Program-made: the position numbers and the translations under genes
From: Pseudovibrio denitrificans JCM 12308
GTDB taxonomy: Bacteria > Pseudomonadota > Alphaproteobacteria > Rhizobiales > Stappiaceae
Length of the DNA: 45,515 bases
Direction of reading: 5' to 3'
NCBI RefSeq assembly: GCF_001310815.1
Contig: NZ_BAZK01000034.1
Coordinates: 1-45,515 of the forward strand
The notes under the pieces: model-generated
Seen by the model: only the letters and a program-made list of their open reading frames with translations
Told to the model about the DNA's origin: nothing
Databases searched by the model: none
In this document: positions 26,358 to 35,282 of the stretch, one piece after another
How positions within the stretch are numbered: the first letter of the stretch is position 1
Layout of the letters: each line of letters opens with the position of its first letter

Positions 26358-27139
26358 CCTTTGAGAACATTCGCATCGAGAAAGCCGAAAACGGTATCAC
26401 CACCCTATGGCTGGCACGCTCTGAAAAGCACAATGCCATGAATGCTGAAATGATGGACGAACTTGCAGCCGCAGCCGAGGAGCTCGACAACTGCGAGCAA
26501 ACCCGCGCTGTCATTCTGGCTGCAGATGGCGAAACCTTCTGCGCTGGTGGCGACCTCAAATGGATGCAGGCACAGGCTGAAAAAGACCGTATCGGCAAGA
26601 TGCAGGAGGCCAACCGTCTGGCAGGCATGCTCAAACGCCTCGACAGCATGAAAAAGCCTCTGATCGCCCGCGTCCACGGCCCAGCCTATGGCGGCGGTGT
26701 TGGTATGCTCAGTGTGTGTGATCTGGTGGTCGCAGCCGACAACACCAAGTTCGCCCTCACTGAAACCCGCCTCGGCCTGATCCCGGCAACCATCGGCCCG
26801 TATGTGGTACGCCGTCTGGGTGAAGGTCATGCCCGTCAGGTGTTCATGAACGCCCGTCCATTTGGCGCAGAAAGAGCCCGTCATCTGGGTCTGGTTTCAC
26901 TGGTGACATCAGCCGATGACCTGCACGCAGTAACGCAGAAAGAAGCAGAAGCTTATCTGAACTGCGCACCGGGCGCGGTTGCCGATGCAAAAGCACTTTG
27001 TCAGAATTTGGCACGCATGCAGGTAGAAGATCAGATTGACTACACAGCAAATGCCCTAGCGGATAGATGGGAAACATCTGAAGCACAAGCCGGAATTGCT
27101 GCCTTCTTCGCTAAAGAAACACCACCTTGGCGTAAATAA
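26354..27139 (+). CDS. liuC: 3-Methylglutaconyl-CoA hydratase
   Basis: A 261-residue crotonase-fold hydratase (AUH type) that hydrates 3-methylglutaconyl-CoA to HMG-CoA, the step between LiuBD and LiuE. It has the Met-Asn-Ala/KHNAMN segment, FCAGGDLKWMQ near 58-68, HGPAYGGGVGML near 108-119 and LTETRLGLIPATIGPYV near 136-152. The GGGVGM form, without the first Glu of classical hydratases, is typical of this bacterial subgroup. Overlap with liuE by 4 bp and its place in the operon support the assignment. About 110 bp separate it from the MFS gene. Confidence 0.9.
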   Translation: MTFENIRIEKAENGITTLWLARSEKHNAMNAEMMDELAAAAEELDNCEQTRAVILAADGETFCAGGDLKWMQAQAEKDRIGKMQEANRLAGMLKRLDSMKKPLIARVHGPAYGGGVGMLSVCDLVVAADNTKFALTETRLGLIPATIGPYVVRRLGEGHARQVFMNARPFGAERARHLGLVSLVTSADDLHAVTQKEAEAYLNCAPGAVADAKALCQNLARMQVEDQIDYTANALADRWETSEAQAGIAAFFAKETPPWRK

Positions 27140-27247
27140 ATCTTCATGACGACTGTTTGACCTGCGGCATATGCACAAATGCTGAGTTTTTTCTTTACTT
27201 GCTGGAGCGCTTTGTTACATAGCATTTAGCGAAAAAACGAGAAAAGA

Positions 27248-28528
27248 ATGCTGCCGGCACTGCAAGCTATCAGGTCAAAACAGGATTTTCATACCCTTGT
27301 CTTCATTGCAGGGACTGTTTTGCTGAACGCGATTGGTGCTGGTTTGATCATTCCGGTGACCCCGGCACTGGTTGCAGAACTCAGCCAAACCACCATCGCA
27401 GACGCAGCCCTCTGGGGGGGCTACATCGCGGCAAGCTACGCTGCCATGCAGTTCCTCTTCGGCCCTGCCGTTGGCGCAATTTCAGACCGCTTTGGCCGCC
27501 GCCCAGTGCTGCTGATCTCACTGGCTGTCCTGACAATCGACTACCTGATCATGACCTTCGCAGGCTCGCTCTGGGTCTTGTTCATCGGCAGGCTACTCGC
27601 CGGAGTGGCCAGCGCTACCTACGCCACCGCTTACGCAGCCGTCTCCGACATCTCCCACAACGGCAAACGCGCCACCCGCTTTGGCATGGTCGGTGCAGCC
27701 ATCGGCTTCGGCTTTGTGATTGGCCCTGTCATTGGCGGCACCCTCGCCCTCTTCGGCATTCGTGTACCGTTCTACATTTCCGCGATCCTGATCGCCATCA
27801 CCTTCGTCTACGGTCTGTTCTATATGCCAGAGACCCTGCCAAAAGCAGCGCGAAAAGCCATCCGCTGGCGCAGAGCAAACCCTGTTGGGGCGGCTTTGGA
27901 CATCGCCCAGACACCTGTACTGATGTGGCTGTTCATCGCCCTCTTCCTGTTTGAGATGGCGAACTTCGTGTACCCGGCCATCTGGCCTTACTACACCATT
28001 GAAGCCTTCCACTGGACCACCGCACAAGTGGGCCTCTCCCTTGCCATCGTCGGCATAGGCTTCTCAAGCGTCAAAGGCGGCCTCATCCGCTGGATCATCC
28101 CTCGCAAGGGAGAAGCCAAAACGGTTCTCTATGGCTTCTTCTTCGCCGTTATCGCCTTGTTGGGCTTCGCCTTCGCACCCAACACGCTCACCGTCATCCT
28201 GCTGCTCCCACCAGCAGCGCTTGGTGCCATGATCCCACCTGCAATGATAGCCCTGATGAGCCACCACGTCTCTCAGGACAAACAGGGCCGTCTGCAAGGC
28301 GCACTGACCAGCATCATCGGCCTCACACTGGTGCTCTCCACACTGATGATGACCCAGCTCTTCACCCACTTCACAGCTGATGGAGCAGAGCTTTATTACC
28401 CTGGCGCACCATTCCTGCTCGCAGCCACATTCATGGTGCTTGCCATCGGTCCATTCCTGATCGGCTTGAAGAAGATCAACGGCAACTCACAACCAGTTGC
28501 CCTGCCAGAAAGCACACTCGCAGAGTAA
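27248..28528 (+). CDS. MFS transporter, TetA/drug-efflux type
   Basis: A 426-residue major facilitator with about 12 membrane segments. Motif A between TM2 and TM3 is GAISDRFGRRPVLL, and the N-terminal pattern IGAGLIIPVTPALVAEL with FIGRLLAGV resembles the tetracycline/H+ antiporter family. The substrate is unknown, and TetA-like sequence does not prove tetracycline efflux. The ATG at 27248 has a GAGAAA just upstream. It follows the liu operon by 108 bp without a terminator, so read-through is possible, though a link to leucine metabolism is speculative. Confidence 0.8.
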   Translation: MLPALQAIRSKQDFHTLVFIAGTVLLNAIGAGLIIPVTPALVAELSQTTIADAALWGGYIAASYAAMQFLFGPAVGAISDRFGRRPVLLISLAVLTIDYLIMTFAGSLWVLFIGRLLAGVASATYATAYAAVSDISHNGKRATRFGMVGAAIGFGFVIGPVIGGTLALFGIRVPFYISAILIAITFVYGLFYMPETLPKAARKAIRWRRANPVGAALDIAQTPVLMWLFIALFLFEMANFVYPAIWPYYTIEAFHWTTAQVGLSLAIVGIGFSSVKGGLIRWIIPRKGEAKTVLYGFFFAVIALLGFAFAPNTLTVILLLPPAALGAMIPPAMIALMSHHVSQDKQGRLQGALTSIIGLTLVLSTLMMTQLFTHFTADGAELYYPGAPFLLAATFMVLAIGPFLIGLKKINGNSQPVALPESTLAE

Positions 28529-28532
28529 CCCC

Positions 28533-29093
28533 TCAGGCTATCGAATTTCGCTGCAGATACTCTGTTGTTGAGACGATATTGCTGCAAATGAACGACAGTG
28601 AAGCCATGATCGCTGCCTGCACAAACTCCTGTTGCGACGACTGGTCATTCGCCCCCGGCTCACGCGTCGCACAAGCATCATAGATAATCGTAATCGGATA
28701 CCCCAGTTCCGTCGTCGCATGCGCTGCCGCAGCAATGCAGTCCTTGCTCATGGAGCCGCAAATCACCAGCTCCTCAACATTCTCATCATCCAGAATTTGC
28801 TTGAGATTGTTATTGAGGAAGATGTTGGAGGTGTACTTGGTCACCACAGGCTCATGCGGCAACGGCTTGGCCATGTCATGGATCTCTGCTCCGATGGTCC
28901 CCTCAACAGTAAACGGCGCATCCTTCTCTTTGAAGTGGTGTTGAATGTGAACGATGGTCTGATCCTGAGCGCGTGCATTTGCAAGCAACATCTGAATGTT
29001 CCCTGCAGCTTCCAACTGCCCTTCCAACTCACATTTCCCACCGGGAAAGAAGTCGTTTTGACAGTCAATTATCAGCAGCGCTGTCCTCGTCAT
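28533..29093 (-). CDS. Isochorismatase-family cysteine hydrolase, paralogue 1
   Basis: A 186-residue protein of the isochorismatase/nicotinamidase-like fold with the catalytic triad Asp10 (LLIIDCQND), Lys86 (VVTKYTSN) and Cys119 (GSMSKDC). Such enzymes hydrolyse amides or similar bonds through the cysteine; the substrate is unknown here. It is convergent with the MFS gene (4 bp between stops). A GTG at 29117 is an alternative start, but the ATG at 29093 matches the N-termini of the four paralogues nearby. The segment around residues 150-163 differs from the other four. Confidence 0.85.
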   Translation of the reverse strand: MTRTALLIIDCQNDFFPGGKCELEGQLEAAGNIQMLLANARAQDQTIVHIQHHFKEKDAPFTVEGTIGAEIHDMAKPLPHEPVVTKYTSNIFLNNNLKQILDDENVEELVICGSMSKDCIAAAAHATTELGYPITIIYDACATREPGANDQSSQQEFVQAAIMASLSFICSNIVSTTEYLQRNSIA

Positions 29094-29245
29094 TTTCCGT
29101 TCAACACCTCCTGTCACAGGCAGTTCGCGAACATTCTAATAGATATCGATTGACGGAACTGAGCCAGAAAAACCCGCATTTTTCATAAAATCTAGAGGTA
29201 AGCGCCAGACCTTATAAAGAGCGGTCCACACACATGCAGCCCAGC

Positions 29246-29794
29246 TCAGACAGCCAGATATTCTTCGGTAGTAATCACTTTGCCATAGGCAAAGGAAAGT
29301 GCAGCCATGATTGCCCCTTGCACATACTTTGCAGGCACAACTTCCCCCTCAAACTCAAGGTCACAGGTCGCACAAGCATCATAGATAACGGTAATCGGAT
29401 ACCCCAGATCAACAGTCGCCCGCGCTGCTGCATCAATGCACAAATGAGACATGCCCCCACAGATAACGATCTCCTCAACCCCGGCATCCTCGAGGATTTG
29501 CTGAAGGTTGGTGTTGAGGTAGCTGTTCGCCGTGTACTTCACCACCACATGCTCCCCTTCCACCGGCTTGCAGCTGTCATGTAGCTCAGCTCCGATGGTT
29601 CCTTCAGCCAGGAAGGGTGCATACTTGTCTTTGAAAAAATGCTGAATATGGACAACGATATCTTTGTTTTCACGCGCAGCTTTGAGCAAACGCTGAATGT
29701 TTGCTGCAGATTCGACCTGCCCCACCAACTCACACTTCCCACCCGGGAAGAAGTCATTCTGACAATCTATGATGATAAGGGCCTTTTTGGTCAT
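29246..29794 (-). CDS. Isochorismatase-family cysteine hydrolase, paralogue 2
   Basis: A 182-residue cysteine hydrolase closely related to paralogue 1 (shared CQNDFFPGGKCEL and LGYPIT..IYDACAT). The triad Asp10 (IIIDCQND), the Lys of VVVKYTAN and the Cys of GGMSHLC are present. The ATG at 29794 is preceded by a GAGGGG stretch. The next upstream gene, paralogue 3, ends 34 bp away, so the two could be co-transcribed; 152 bp separate it from paralogue 1. Confidence 0.85.
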   Translation of the reverse strand: MTKKALIIIDCQNDFFPGGKCELVGQVESAANIQRLLKAARENKDIVVHIQHFFKDKYAPFLAEGTIGAELHDSCKPVEGEHVVVKYTANSYLNTNLQQILEDAGVEEIVICGGMSHLCIDAAARATVDLGYPITVIYDACATCDLEFEGEVVPAKYVQGAIMAALSFAYGKVITTEEYLAV

Positions 29795-29828
29795 ATCCCC
29801 TCTACAGGCTGTTCATGAAAAAAGTCGC

Positions 29829-30389
29829 TTACGCTCCATTCACCGTGTCCAGAAACTCATCTGTCGAAATCACGTTGCTATGCGCAAAACGCAAGGACGC
29901 CATCATCGCGGTATGAACGTGATCCGCTGGCACTTTCACACCATTGAACTCAAGGTCTTCTGTCGCACAGGCGTCATAGATAATCGTCAACGGATAGCCC
30001 AGATCCAGAGTTTGCCGCGCGGTTGCGTTCACGCAGTTCTGGCTCATGGAGCCACACATCACGATTTCATCAATACCTGCCTCAACAAGGATCTGCTGTA
30101 GGTTAGTATCCTTATAGCCGTTCATGTAGTTTTTAACGACAACCGGTTCCCCATCAACGGGCTTGGCGCACTCGTTAATCTCTACCCCGGGAGATCCTTC
30201 AACCAGATAAGGCTCTGACTTATCTTTATACATATGCTGGAGATGAATGACGTTCTCGTCGTTGTCGCGAACCACCTCCAGAAGACGGGCAATGTTTTTT
30301 CCTGCTTCAACTTGCCCAGCTAAAGGGCAGGCACCACCTGGAAAATAATCGTTCTGGCAGTCGACAATAATTAGGGCCCTTTTTGGCAT
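29829..30389 (-). CDS. Isochorismatase-family cysteine hydrolase, paralogue 3
   Basis: A 186-residue cysteine hydrolase with triad Asp9/10 (LIIVDCQND), Lys in VVVKNYMN and Cys in GSMSQNC. The ATG at 30389 has GAGGTG 5 bp upstream, so the GTG at 30395 is rejected. The segment around 52-70 (HMYKDKSEPYLVEG) is distinct from its neighbours, hinting at a different substrate pocket. Confidence 0.85.
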   Translation of the reverse strand: MPKRALIIVDCQNDYFPGGACPLAGQVEAGKNIARLLEVVRDNDENVIHLQHMYKDKSEPYLVEGSPGVEINECAKPVDGEPVVVKNYMNGYKDTNLQQILVEAGIDEIVMCGSMSQNCVNATARQTLDLGYPLTIIYDACATEDLEFNGVKVPADHVHTAMMASLRFAHSNVISTDEFLDTVNGA

Positions 30390-30491
30390 AAGCACACCTC
30401 AGTCCTATTGGTCTTTTCAGCGCAGACAATAAGGGCAACACGTTTAAGCATGCCGGATTTTAAGAAGCAGATTTTATAAAATCCCGAGCTA

Positions 30492-30523
30492 ACAACGCCA
30501 AAAGCCAGCTTGAACAGCTGGCT
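30492..30523 (-). terminator. Terminator-like hairpin after paralogue 4
   Basis: AGCCAGCT (30503-30510) pairs perfectly with AGCTGGCT (30516-30523) over a 5-base loop. On the minus strand it is followed by only a short T-run (TTTTGG). It lies 25 bp after the paralogue 4 stop. The weak T-tract makes it a modest terminator. Confidence 0.55.
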
Positions 30524-30548
30524 CCTGAACTCATCTGAAAGTGCGCAG

Positions 30549-31097
30549 TTATCCCGCCAGATAGTCGTCTGTCGTGATCACCTTGCCATAAGCGAATGCC
30601 AAAGCCGCCATGAAGGCACCGTGCACGTACTTTGCTGGGATCACTTCGCCATTATGCTCCATGTCCAAAGTTGCACAGGCATCATCAATGATGGTTGCGG
30701 TGTAACCCAGATCAACAGCACCGCGCACTGTCGCATCAATGCAGTTGTGAGACATGGAACCAACAACAACCAGATGCTCAATGCCCTGCGCGTCCAACAC
30801 CTCTTTCAGATTGGTCTCAAGGAAGCTGTTTGCAAACTGCTTCACAACAAGCGGCTCACCATCCTGCGGCAACACAGTCTCATGAATTTTAACGCCTTCA
30901 GTGCCTTTGTTGAAGAACGGCGCATCACCTGCTTCCACCACATGCTGAATATGGATGATCGGTGTGTTCTTGCTGCGGCTGTCTTCCAGCAAGCGCTTGA
31001 CGTTCTGAGCAGCTTCAACCTGCCCCTTCAGTTCCCAAGCACCGCCCGGGAAGTAATCGTTCTGCACATCGACGATAACCAGTGCTGACTTAGACAT
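30549..31097 (-). CDS. Isochorismatase-family cysteine hydrolase, paralogue 4
   Basis: A 182-residue cysteine hydrolase with triad Asp10 (LVIVDVQND), Lys in LVVKQFAN and Cys in GSMSHNC. It has VQND where the other four have CQND. The frame is open from 31181, but the ATG at 31097 has GGAGG 5 bp upstream and gives the paralogue N-terminus. It diverges from the GlxA-type regulator gene across a 98-bp region, which is the arrangement expected of a regulator and its target. Confidence 0.87.
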   Translation of the reverse strand: MSKSALVIVDVQNDYFPGGAWELKGQVEAAQNVKRLLEDSRSKNTPIIHIQHVVEAGDAPFFNKGTEGVKIHETVLPQDGEPLVVKQFANSFLETNLKEVLDAQGIEHLVVVGSMSHNCIDATVRGAVDLGYTATIIDDACATLDMEHNGEVIPAKYVHGAFMAALAFAYGKVITTDDYLAG

Positions 31098-31158
31098 GTA
31101 TGCCTCCATAGGTTTGTTCTTATGCAGCCAACCTAATCTGCATCCACCAATCCCTCGA

Positions 31159-31189
31159 TTGGCATATACGACATAAAACATGCTATAAT
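31159..31189 (+). promoter_or_regulatory. Promoter for the GlxA-type regulator, possibly leaderless
   Basis: TTGGCA (31159-31164), a 19-bp spacer and a perfect TATAAT (31184-31189) stand immediately before the ATG at 31196. A transcript starting 6-8 bp after the -10 would begin at or near the start codon, so the mRNA could be leaderless. TTGGC and GCCAA (31191-31195) form an inverted pair around the promoter and may be part of an operator. Confidence 0.45.
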
Positions 31190-31195
31190 CGCCAA

Positions 31196-32129
31196 ATGAG
31201 CTACTCGGACAAACATCATCGCATTGGCATCCTCTCCTATCCGGGTGCCCAGCTTTCAGCTGTTTACGGCCTCGTTGACATGCTCAACGCCGCAAACAAG
31301 GGTGAAGCAACGCGCATAGAGCTGTGATCCTTCAGCAAGATCAGCTGCCGACTATGGAAAACAACACATTCTCCGCAGTCATCCTCCTCCCAGTCTGGCA
31401 GCTCAGCAACCAACAGTTTCCCCAGCCCTAACTCAATGGCTCAAACAGCAGCATGGGCACGGCGCTATCCTCTGCTCCATCTGCGTTGGCGCTGTCTTAC
31501 TTGCCGAAACTGGCATTCTTGACGGCAGACCTGCGACAACTCATTGGGCCATTACAGAGAGCTTCGCAGAACGGTTCCCGCATGTGAAGCTCGACACGGA
31601 CAAGATGATCGTGGACGAAGGCGACGTCATCACCGCCGGCGGCATAATGGCCTGGACAGATCTCGGCCTAAGACTCATCGATCACTTCGCAAGCCACGCA
31701 ACCATGCTGGACGTCGCTCGTCATTTTCTCATAGATCCAGCAGGACGGGAGCAAAAAAACTATCGCCGCTTCTATCCTAACCTCTCCCATGGCGATCAGG
31801 CCATCCTCAAAGCCCAGCACTGGCTGCAGATGGCTTACAAGCAAAAGCTGACGGTGCCCGACATGGCAGAGAAAGCTGGCCTCACCGGCAGAACCTTCCT
31901 GCGCCGTTTTGAAACCGCAACAGGCCACACACCCAACGCTTACCTCCAGCAACTGCGCATCACTGAAGCCCGTCAGCAACTGGAGCAGACCAAACGCTCT
32001 TTCAATGAGATCGCGTGGGAAGTTGGCTACGACGACCCAACCGCCTGTCGCCGTGTCTTCATCAAAACCACAGGACTAAGCCCCGGTCAGTACCGTCAAA
32101 AGTTCGGCTATCAAAGCCACGCTGCTTAG
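31196..32129 (+). CDS. GlxA-family AraC regulator (DJ-1/PfpI domain plus AraC HTH), two one-base frameshifts
   Basis: Three frame segments join into a 311-residue regulator when two bases are restored: a G near 31320 (ATAGAGCTG to ATAGAGGCTG) and a C near 31388 (CTCCTCCCAG to CTCCCTCCCAG). The N-terminal DJ-1/PfpI-like domain starts RIGILSYPGAQLS and carries the nucleophile-elbow-like CSICVGAVLLAETG. The C-terminal AraC domain has two helix-turn-helix units (VPDMAEKAGLTGRTFLRRFE and FNEIAWEVGYDDPTACRRVF). This architecture is common next to cysteine hydrolase genes, as here. The divergent paralogue 4 and the convergent paralogue 5 (4-bp stop overlap) are likely targets. The raw frame from 31584 encodes only the C-terminal part. 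The gene is probably intact in the organism. Confidence 0.8.
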
Positions 32130-32683
32130 TGCGGATGTGTCAGAAACTCATCCGTCGATACCACAGACGCATTAGAAAAAATGAGCGAAGCCATGATCGC
32201 AGCCTGCACATCATCAACGGAGACTTCGCGCCCGCGGAACTCCATGCAACTCGCTGCACAGGCATCATAAATCACGGTCACCGGATATCCCAGATCCATG
32301 GTGGCACGCGCTGTCTCAACAATGCAGTACTGAGTCATTGATCCGCAGATCACCAGATCATCAATCTTGTGATCCGTCAGCAACTGCTTGAGATTGGTGC
32401 CCTCCAATGCGTTGAAACTGTATTTGGTGACAATCGGTTCGTCTTGTTTTGGCCAGACCATCTTATTGATCTCAGCCCCAAATGATCCCTCAGCCATGAA
32501 AGGGGAATTAGGGTCTTTGTAGACATGCTTGATATGAATGACGAACTCGTGGTGCTGCCTCGCATCTTTCAGCAGTTCAACAATGTTCCCCGCAGCTTCC
32601 ATCTGCTTGGGCAACTCAAACTTCCCACCTGGGAAATGGTCATTCTGACATGCAATGATGAGCAAAGCGGTGTTATGCGTCAT
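32126..32683 (-). CDS. Isochorismatase-family cysteine hydrolase, paralogue 5, catalytic Asp lost
   Basis: A 185-residue member of the same family. Lys87 (IVTKYSFN) and Cys120 (GSMTQYC) are present, but the triad Asp is replaced by Ala11 (LLIIACQND; GCA at 32653-32651). The adjacent QND-FPGG motif is otherwise intact. It may be a pseudoenzyme, a binding protein or an enzyme with altered chemistry. The ATG at 32683 lies after GAGGG, and an ORF extension to 32731 is rejected. Its stop overlaps that of the GlxA-type gene by 4 bp. Confidence 0.83.
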   Translation of the reverse strand: MTHNTALLIIACQNDHFPGGKFELPKQMEAAGNIVELLKDARQHHEFVIHIKHVYKDPNSPFMAEGSFGAEINKMVWPKQDEPIVTKYSFNALEGTNLKQLLTDHKIDDLVICGSMTQYCIVETARATMDLGYPVTVIYDACAASCMEFRGREVSVDDVQAAIMASLIFSNASVVSTDEFLTHPH

Positions 32684-32889
32684 ACCCAACCCTCTACAGC
32701 GCATCCCTGCTGGACGGTTCAGCACCCGCAAAGGAAACGCGCAACAAGCGTCAGAGCCTGAAAAAAGATGCTCACAAGCGCGTCAGGCCCTAGTGAAAAT
32801 TCACCACCCCACATACTAGGCCCCAATTCATTTAGGCCACGCGCACGCAATCAGTCGGATTTTAGAGAACTGTGAGGATTGCTCGCCTA

Positions 32890-33228
32890 CTACGATGCCC
32901 ATCGTGTTCCTTGATGATAAATCATAGACCACTGCTCGCCCTCAAACTTCCAGATAGAAGTCCGCTGCGTTTCATTCTCAACGATGCTGTAAAACACCTG
33001 AACAAGCCCGCTGCTTAACTCCCGCAGGCGAAAATTCTCTATTGTTCTGACAGGATAATCCGCGGCCTCTTCCGGAAGCGCATCGAGTATCTGCGCCCGA
33101 TCATACATCCGACCACTCGCACCAATCTCAATGAAGTCTGGATGCAGCAACAACTCAAGTTGCTGGTGATCTCCACGAACTGAAGGCAGAAGAAGTTGAT
33201 TTTCAAGAGAGCGGAGAGTTTCCAGCAT
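32890..33228 (-). CDS. DUF4440/SnoaL-like small protein
   Basis: A 112-residue NTF2-like protein with the pattern LLHPDFIEIGASGRMYDRAQILDAL at about 26-50 and a C-terminal WKFEGEQWSMIYHQGTRW that recalls DUF4440 nuclear-transport-factor-2-like proteins. These often serve as small ligand-binding or accessory enzymes; no function can be given. The ATG at 33228 is preferred over a TTG at 33234. The upstream membrane-protein gene ends 6 bp before it, so they may be co-transcribed. Confidence 0.65.
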   Translation of the reverse strand: MLETLRSLENQLLLPSVRGDHQQLELLLHPDFIEIGASGRMYDRAQILDALPEEAADYPVRTIENFRLRELSSGLVQVFYSIVENETQRTSIWKFEGEQWSMIYHQGTRWAS

Positions 33229-33234
33229 GTTCAA

Positions 33235-33849
33235 CTAGCCTTTTGTTTTGATACGCTTTTCAGCAAACCATTTACCAACAAATAGTCCCAATGCAGTGCA
33301 AAGCGCCATGCCCAGAAAATGGAGCAATAGCAAGAACAACAATCCCAACGAGACAGATAATTCAATCCCAAATCCTGAAAACAGTAAGGCAACCAAACCA
33401 AATATAAAACGCGCAGCGAAGTCCAATGGGGTTTGGCTAAGAGGGCTAACAATCAATAGCTCTCGCTCAAATCCCGGGAGATCAAAGCCATTACCAACAA
33501 GACCACTCTTGCTGAGATACTGCTCAATAATATGAAGAAGAATGGTACCGTTGGTAGCTTCTTTAAAAACCAGAACAAACAAGTAAGCACATGCAGAACA
33601 GGCCAATGCCAACTTGCACAAGTCCTTAGTTTTGATTTTTTGATGGTTTGAACGAAACAGATTGAATCCGATAATAATACCTGAAATCACCAGCAAAATC
33701 GTAGGAAGGCTATTAGCCGTGATCGCGACATTAAACAGCTCTTGTGTGTAATGAAAAACCAGCCAAATGCTCAAATAAAGTAGGATGTAAACGATCCCAT
33801 ATGTGACTGCTATTTTTTCAACTCGCCACAAAGATTTAGCATTCGGCAT
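33235..33849 (-). CDS. Unrecognised multi-pass membrane protein, low GC
   Basis: A 204-residue protein with about five hydrophobic segments (near 12-34, 46-65, 75-95, 145-165 and 170-195 of the chosen start). I know no family for it. Its composition is AT-rich compared with the neighbours. The frame is open from 33891, but GGAGAG 7 bp before the ATG at 33849 supports the shorter start. It and the DUF4440-like gene form a small minus-strand pair between the hydrolase cluster and the nqr operon. Confidence 0.6.
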   Translation of the reverse strand: MPNAKSLWRVEKIAVTYGIVYILLYLSIWLVFHYTQELFNVAITANSLPTILLVISGIIIGFNLFRSNHQKIKTKDLCKLALACSACAYLFVLVFKEATNGTILLHIIEQYLSKSGLVGNGFDLPGFERELLIVSPLSQTPLDFAARFIFGLVALLFSGFGIELSVSLGLLFLLLLHFLGMALCTALGLFVGKWFAEKRIKTKG

Positions 33850-33984
33850 GCATGAACTCTCCACTCCAAAAAACTGAGCACATAAACACATGCAATTCTA
33901 GGTTTAGTCAAGTAAACCCTAAACGCACTTTGCAAGTGTGCCTGTTTTACGCCGCTATAAGTCTGACATCATTAAGTCTCATGA

Positions 33985-34020
33985 GAATAAAAAACCCGGC
34001 GCCTTTCGACACCGGGTCTC
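33985..34020 (-). terminator. Rho-independent terminator after nqrF
   Basis: On the minus strand, ACCCGGTG pairs with CGCCGGGT (one wobble) around an 8-base loop (TCGAAAGG region) and is followed by TTTTTTATT. It lies about 26 bp after the nqrF stop at 34046 and ends the nqr operon. Confidence 0.85.
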
Positions 34021-34045
34021 TTAATTCTCGCAGTACTTTCAGCGG

Positions 34046-35269
34046 TTAGCCGCCGAAGTCATCTAGCATGATGTCTTCACGTTCCACGCCCAGATCAAGC
34101 AGCATGTTGATCACGGACTGGTTCATGATTGGAGGACCACACATGTAGTACTCGCAGTCTTCTGGCGCAGCGTGGTCCTTCAGGTACTCGTTGTAGAGCA
34201 CGTTGTGAATGAACCCGGTGTAACCGTCCCAATCATCATCTGGCTGAGGATCAGAAAGCGCCACATGCCATGTGAAGTTCGGGAACTCTTTCGCCAGCTG
34301 GTCAAAGTCTTCAACAAAGAACATCTCTTTCTTGGAACGCGCACCGTACCAGAAAGTGATCTTACGATCGCGGTTCTCAAGACGCTTCAGCTGATCGAAG
34401 ATGTGGGAGCGCATTGGTGCCATACCAGCACCACCACCGATGAACACCATTTCCTTGTCAGTTTCGCGAGCGAAGAACTCACCGAACGGACCGGAGATGG
34501 TCACCTTGTCACCTGGCTTCAGGTTGAAGATGAACGAAGACATCTTACCAGCCGGAATGCCTGTGGTGCCAGGAGGTGGAGAAGCAACACGAACGTTCAG
34601 CATGATCATGCCTTTTTCGTCCGGGTAATTCGCCATGGAATAAGCACGCTCAACTGGCTCGTCCACGATGGACTCATACTGCCACAGATTGAACTTGTCC
34701 CAATCTTCACGATACTGCTCTTCGATGTCGAAGTCGGTGTACTTCAGCTTGTGCGCAGGCGCTTCAATCTGAATGTAACCACCAGCACGAAAGTTCACGT
34801 CTTCGCCTTCTGGCAGGTCCAGAACCAGCGCTTTAATGAAGGTCGCAACGTTTTCGTTGGAGCGAACAGTACACTCCCACTTTTTCACGCCGAACACTTC
34901 TTCAGGCACTTCAATCTTCATGTCCTGCTTCACAGCAACCTGACAGGAAAGACGGTCACCACAGCGCGCTTCACGCTTGGTGATGTGGCTTTCCTCAGTC
35001 GCCAGAATGGAACCACCGCCCTCATGCACTTTCACGCGGCACTGAGCACAGGTACCACCGCCACCACAGGCGGAAGGAACGAAGATCTTCTGATCAGCCA
35101 GAACATTGAGCAACTTACCGCCCGCAGGAACGGATACAGTGCGCTCACCGTTGATTTCGATATTAACGTCGCCGGAAGCAACCAGCTTGCTGCGCGCCAT
35201 GAGAATGACGATCACCAGCGCAAGCACGATCAGAGTGAAGAGCGTAATGCCCCAGGTAAAGTCTTGCAT
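34046..35269 (-). CDS. nqrF: Na+-NQR subunit F, NADH:quinone reductase flavoprotein
   Basis: A 407-residue subunit that accepts electrons from NADH. An N-terminal membrane helix (about 7-26) precedes a plant-type 2Fe-2S domain with Cys68, Cys74, Cys77 and Cys109. The FAD domain shows RAYSMANY near 217, and the NADH domain GGGAGMAPMRSH near 282 and YMCGPPIMN near 380. It matches NqrF in length and order. It is the last gene of the operon, followed by a strong terminator. Confidence 0.95.
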   Translation of the reverse strand: MQDFTWGITLFTLIVLALVIVILMARSKLVASGDVNIEINGERTVSVPAGGKLLNVLADQKIFVPSACGGGGTCAQCRVKVHEGGGSILATEESHITKREARCGDRLSCQVAVKQDMKIEVPEEVFGVKKWECTVRSNENVATFIKALVLDLPEGEDVNFRAGGYIQIEAPAHKLKYTDFDIEEQYREDWDKFNLWQYESIVDEPVERAYSMANYPDEKGMIMLNVRVASPPPGTTGIPAGKMSSFIFNLKPGDKVTISGPFGEFFARETDKEMVFIGGGAGMAPMRSHIFDQLKRLENRDRKITFWYGARSKKEMFFVEDFDQLAKEFPNFTWHVALSDPQPDDDWDGYTGFIHNVLYNEYLKDHAAPEDCEYYMCGPPIMNQSVINMLLDLGVEREDIMLDDFGG

Positions 35270-35282
35270 CTGCTCGTCTCCC

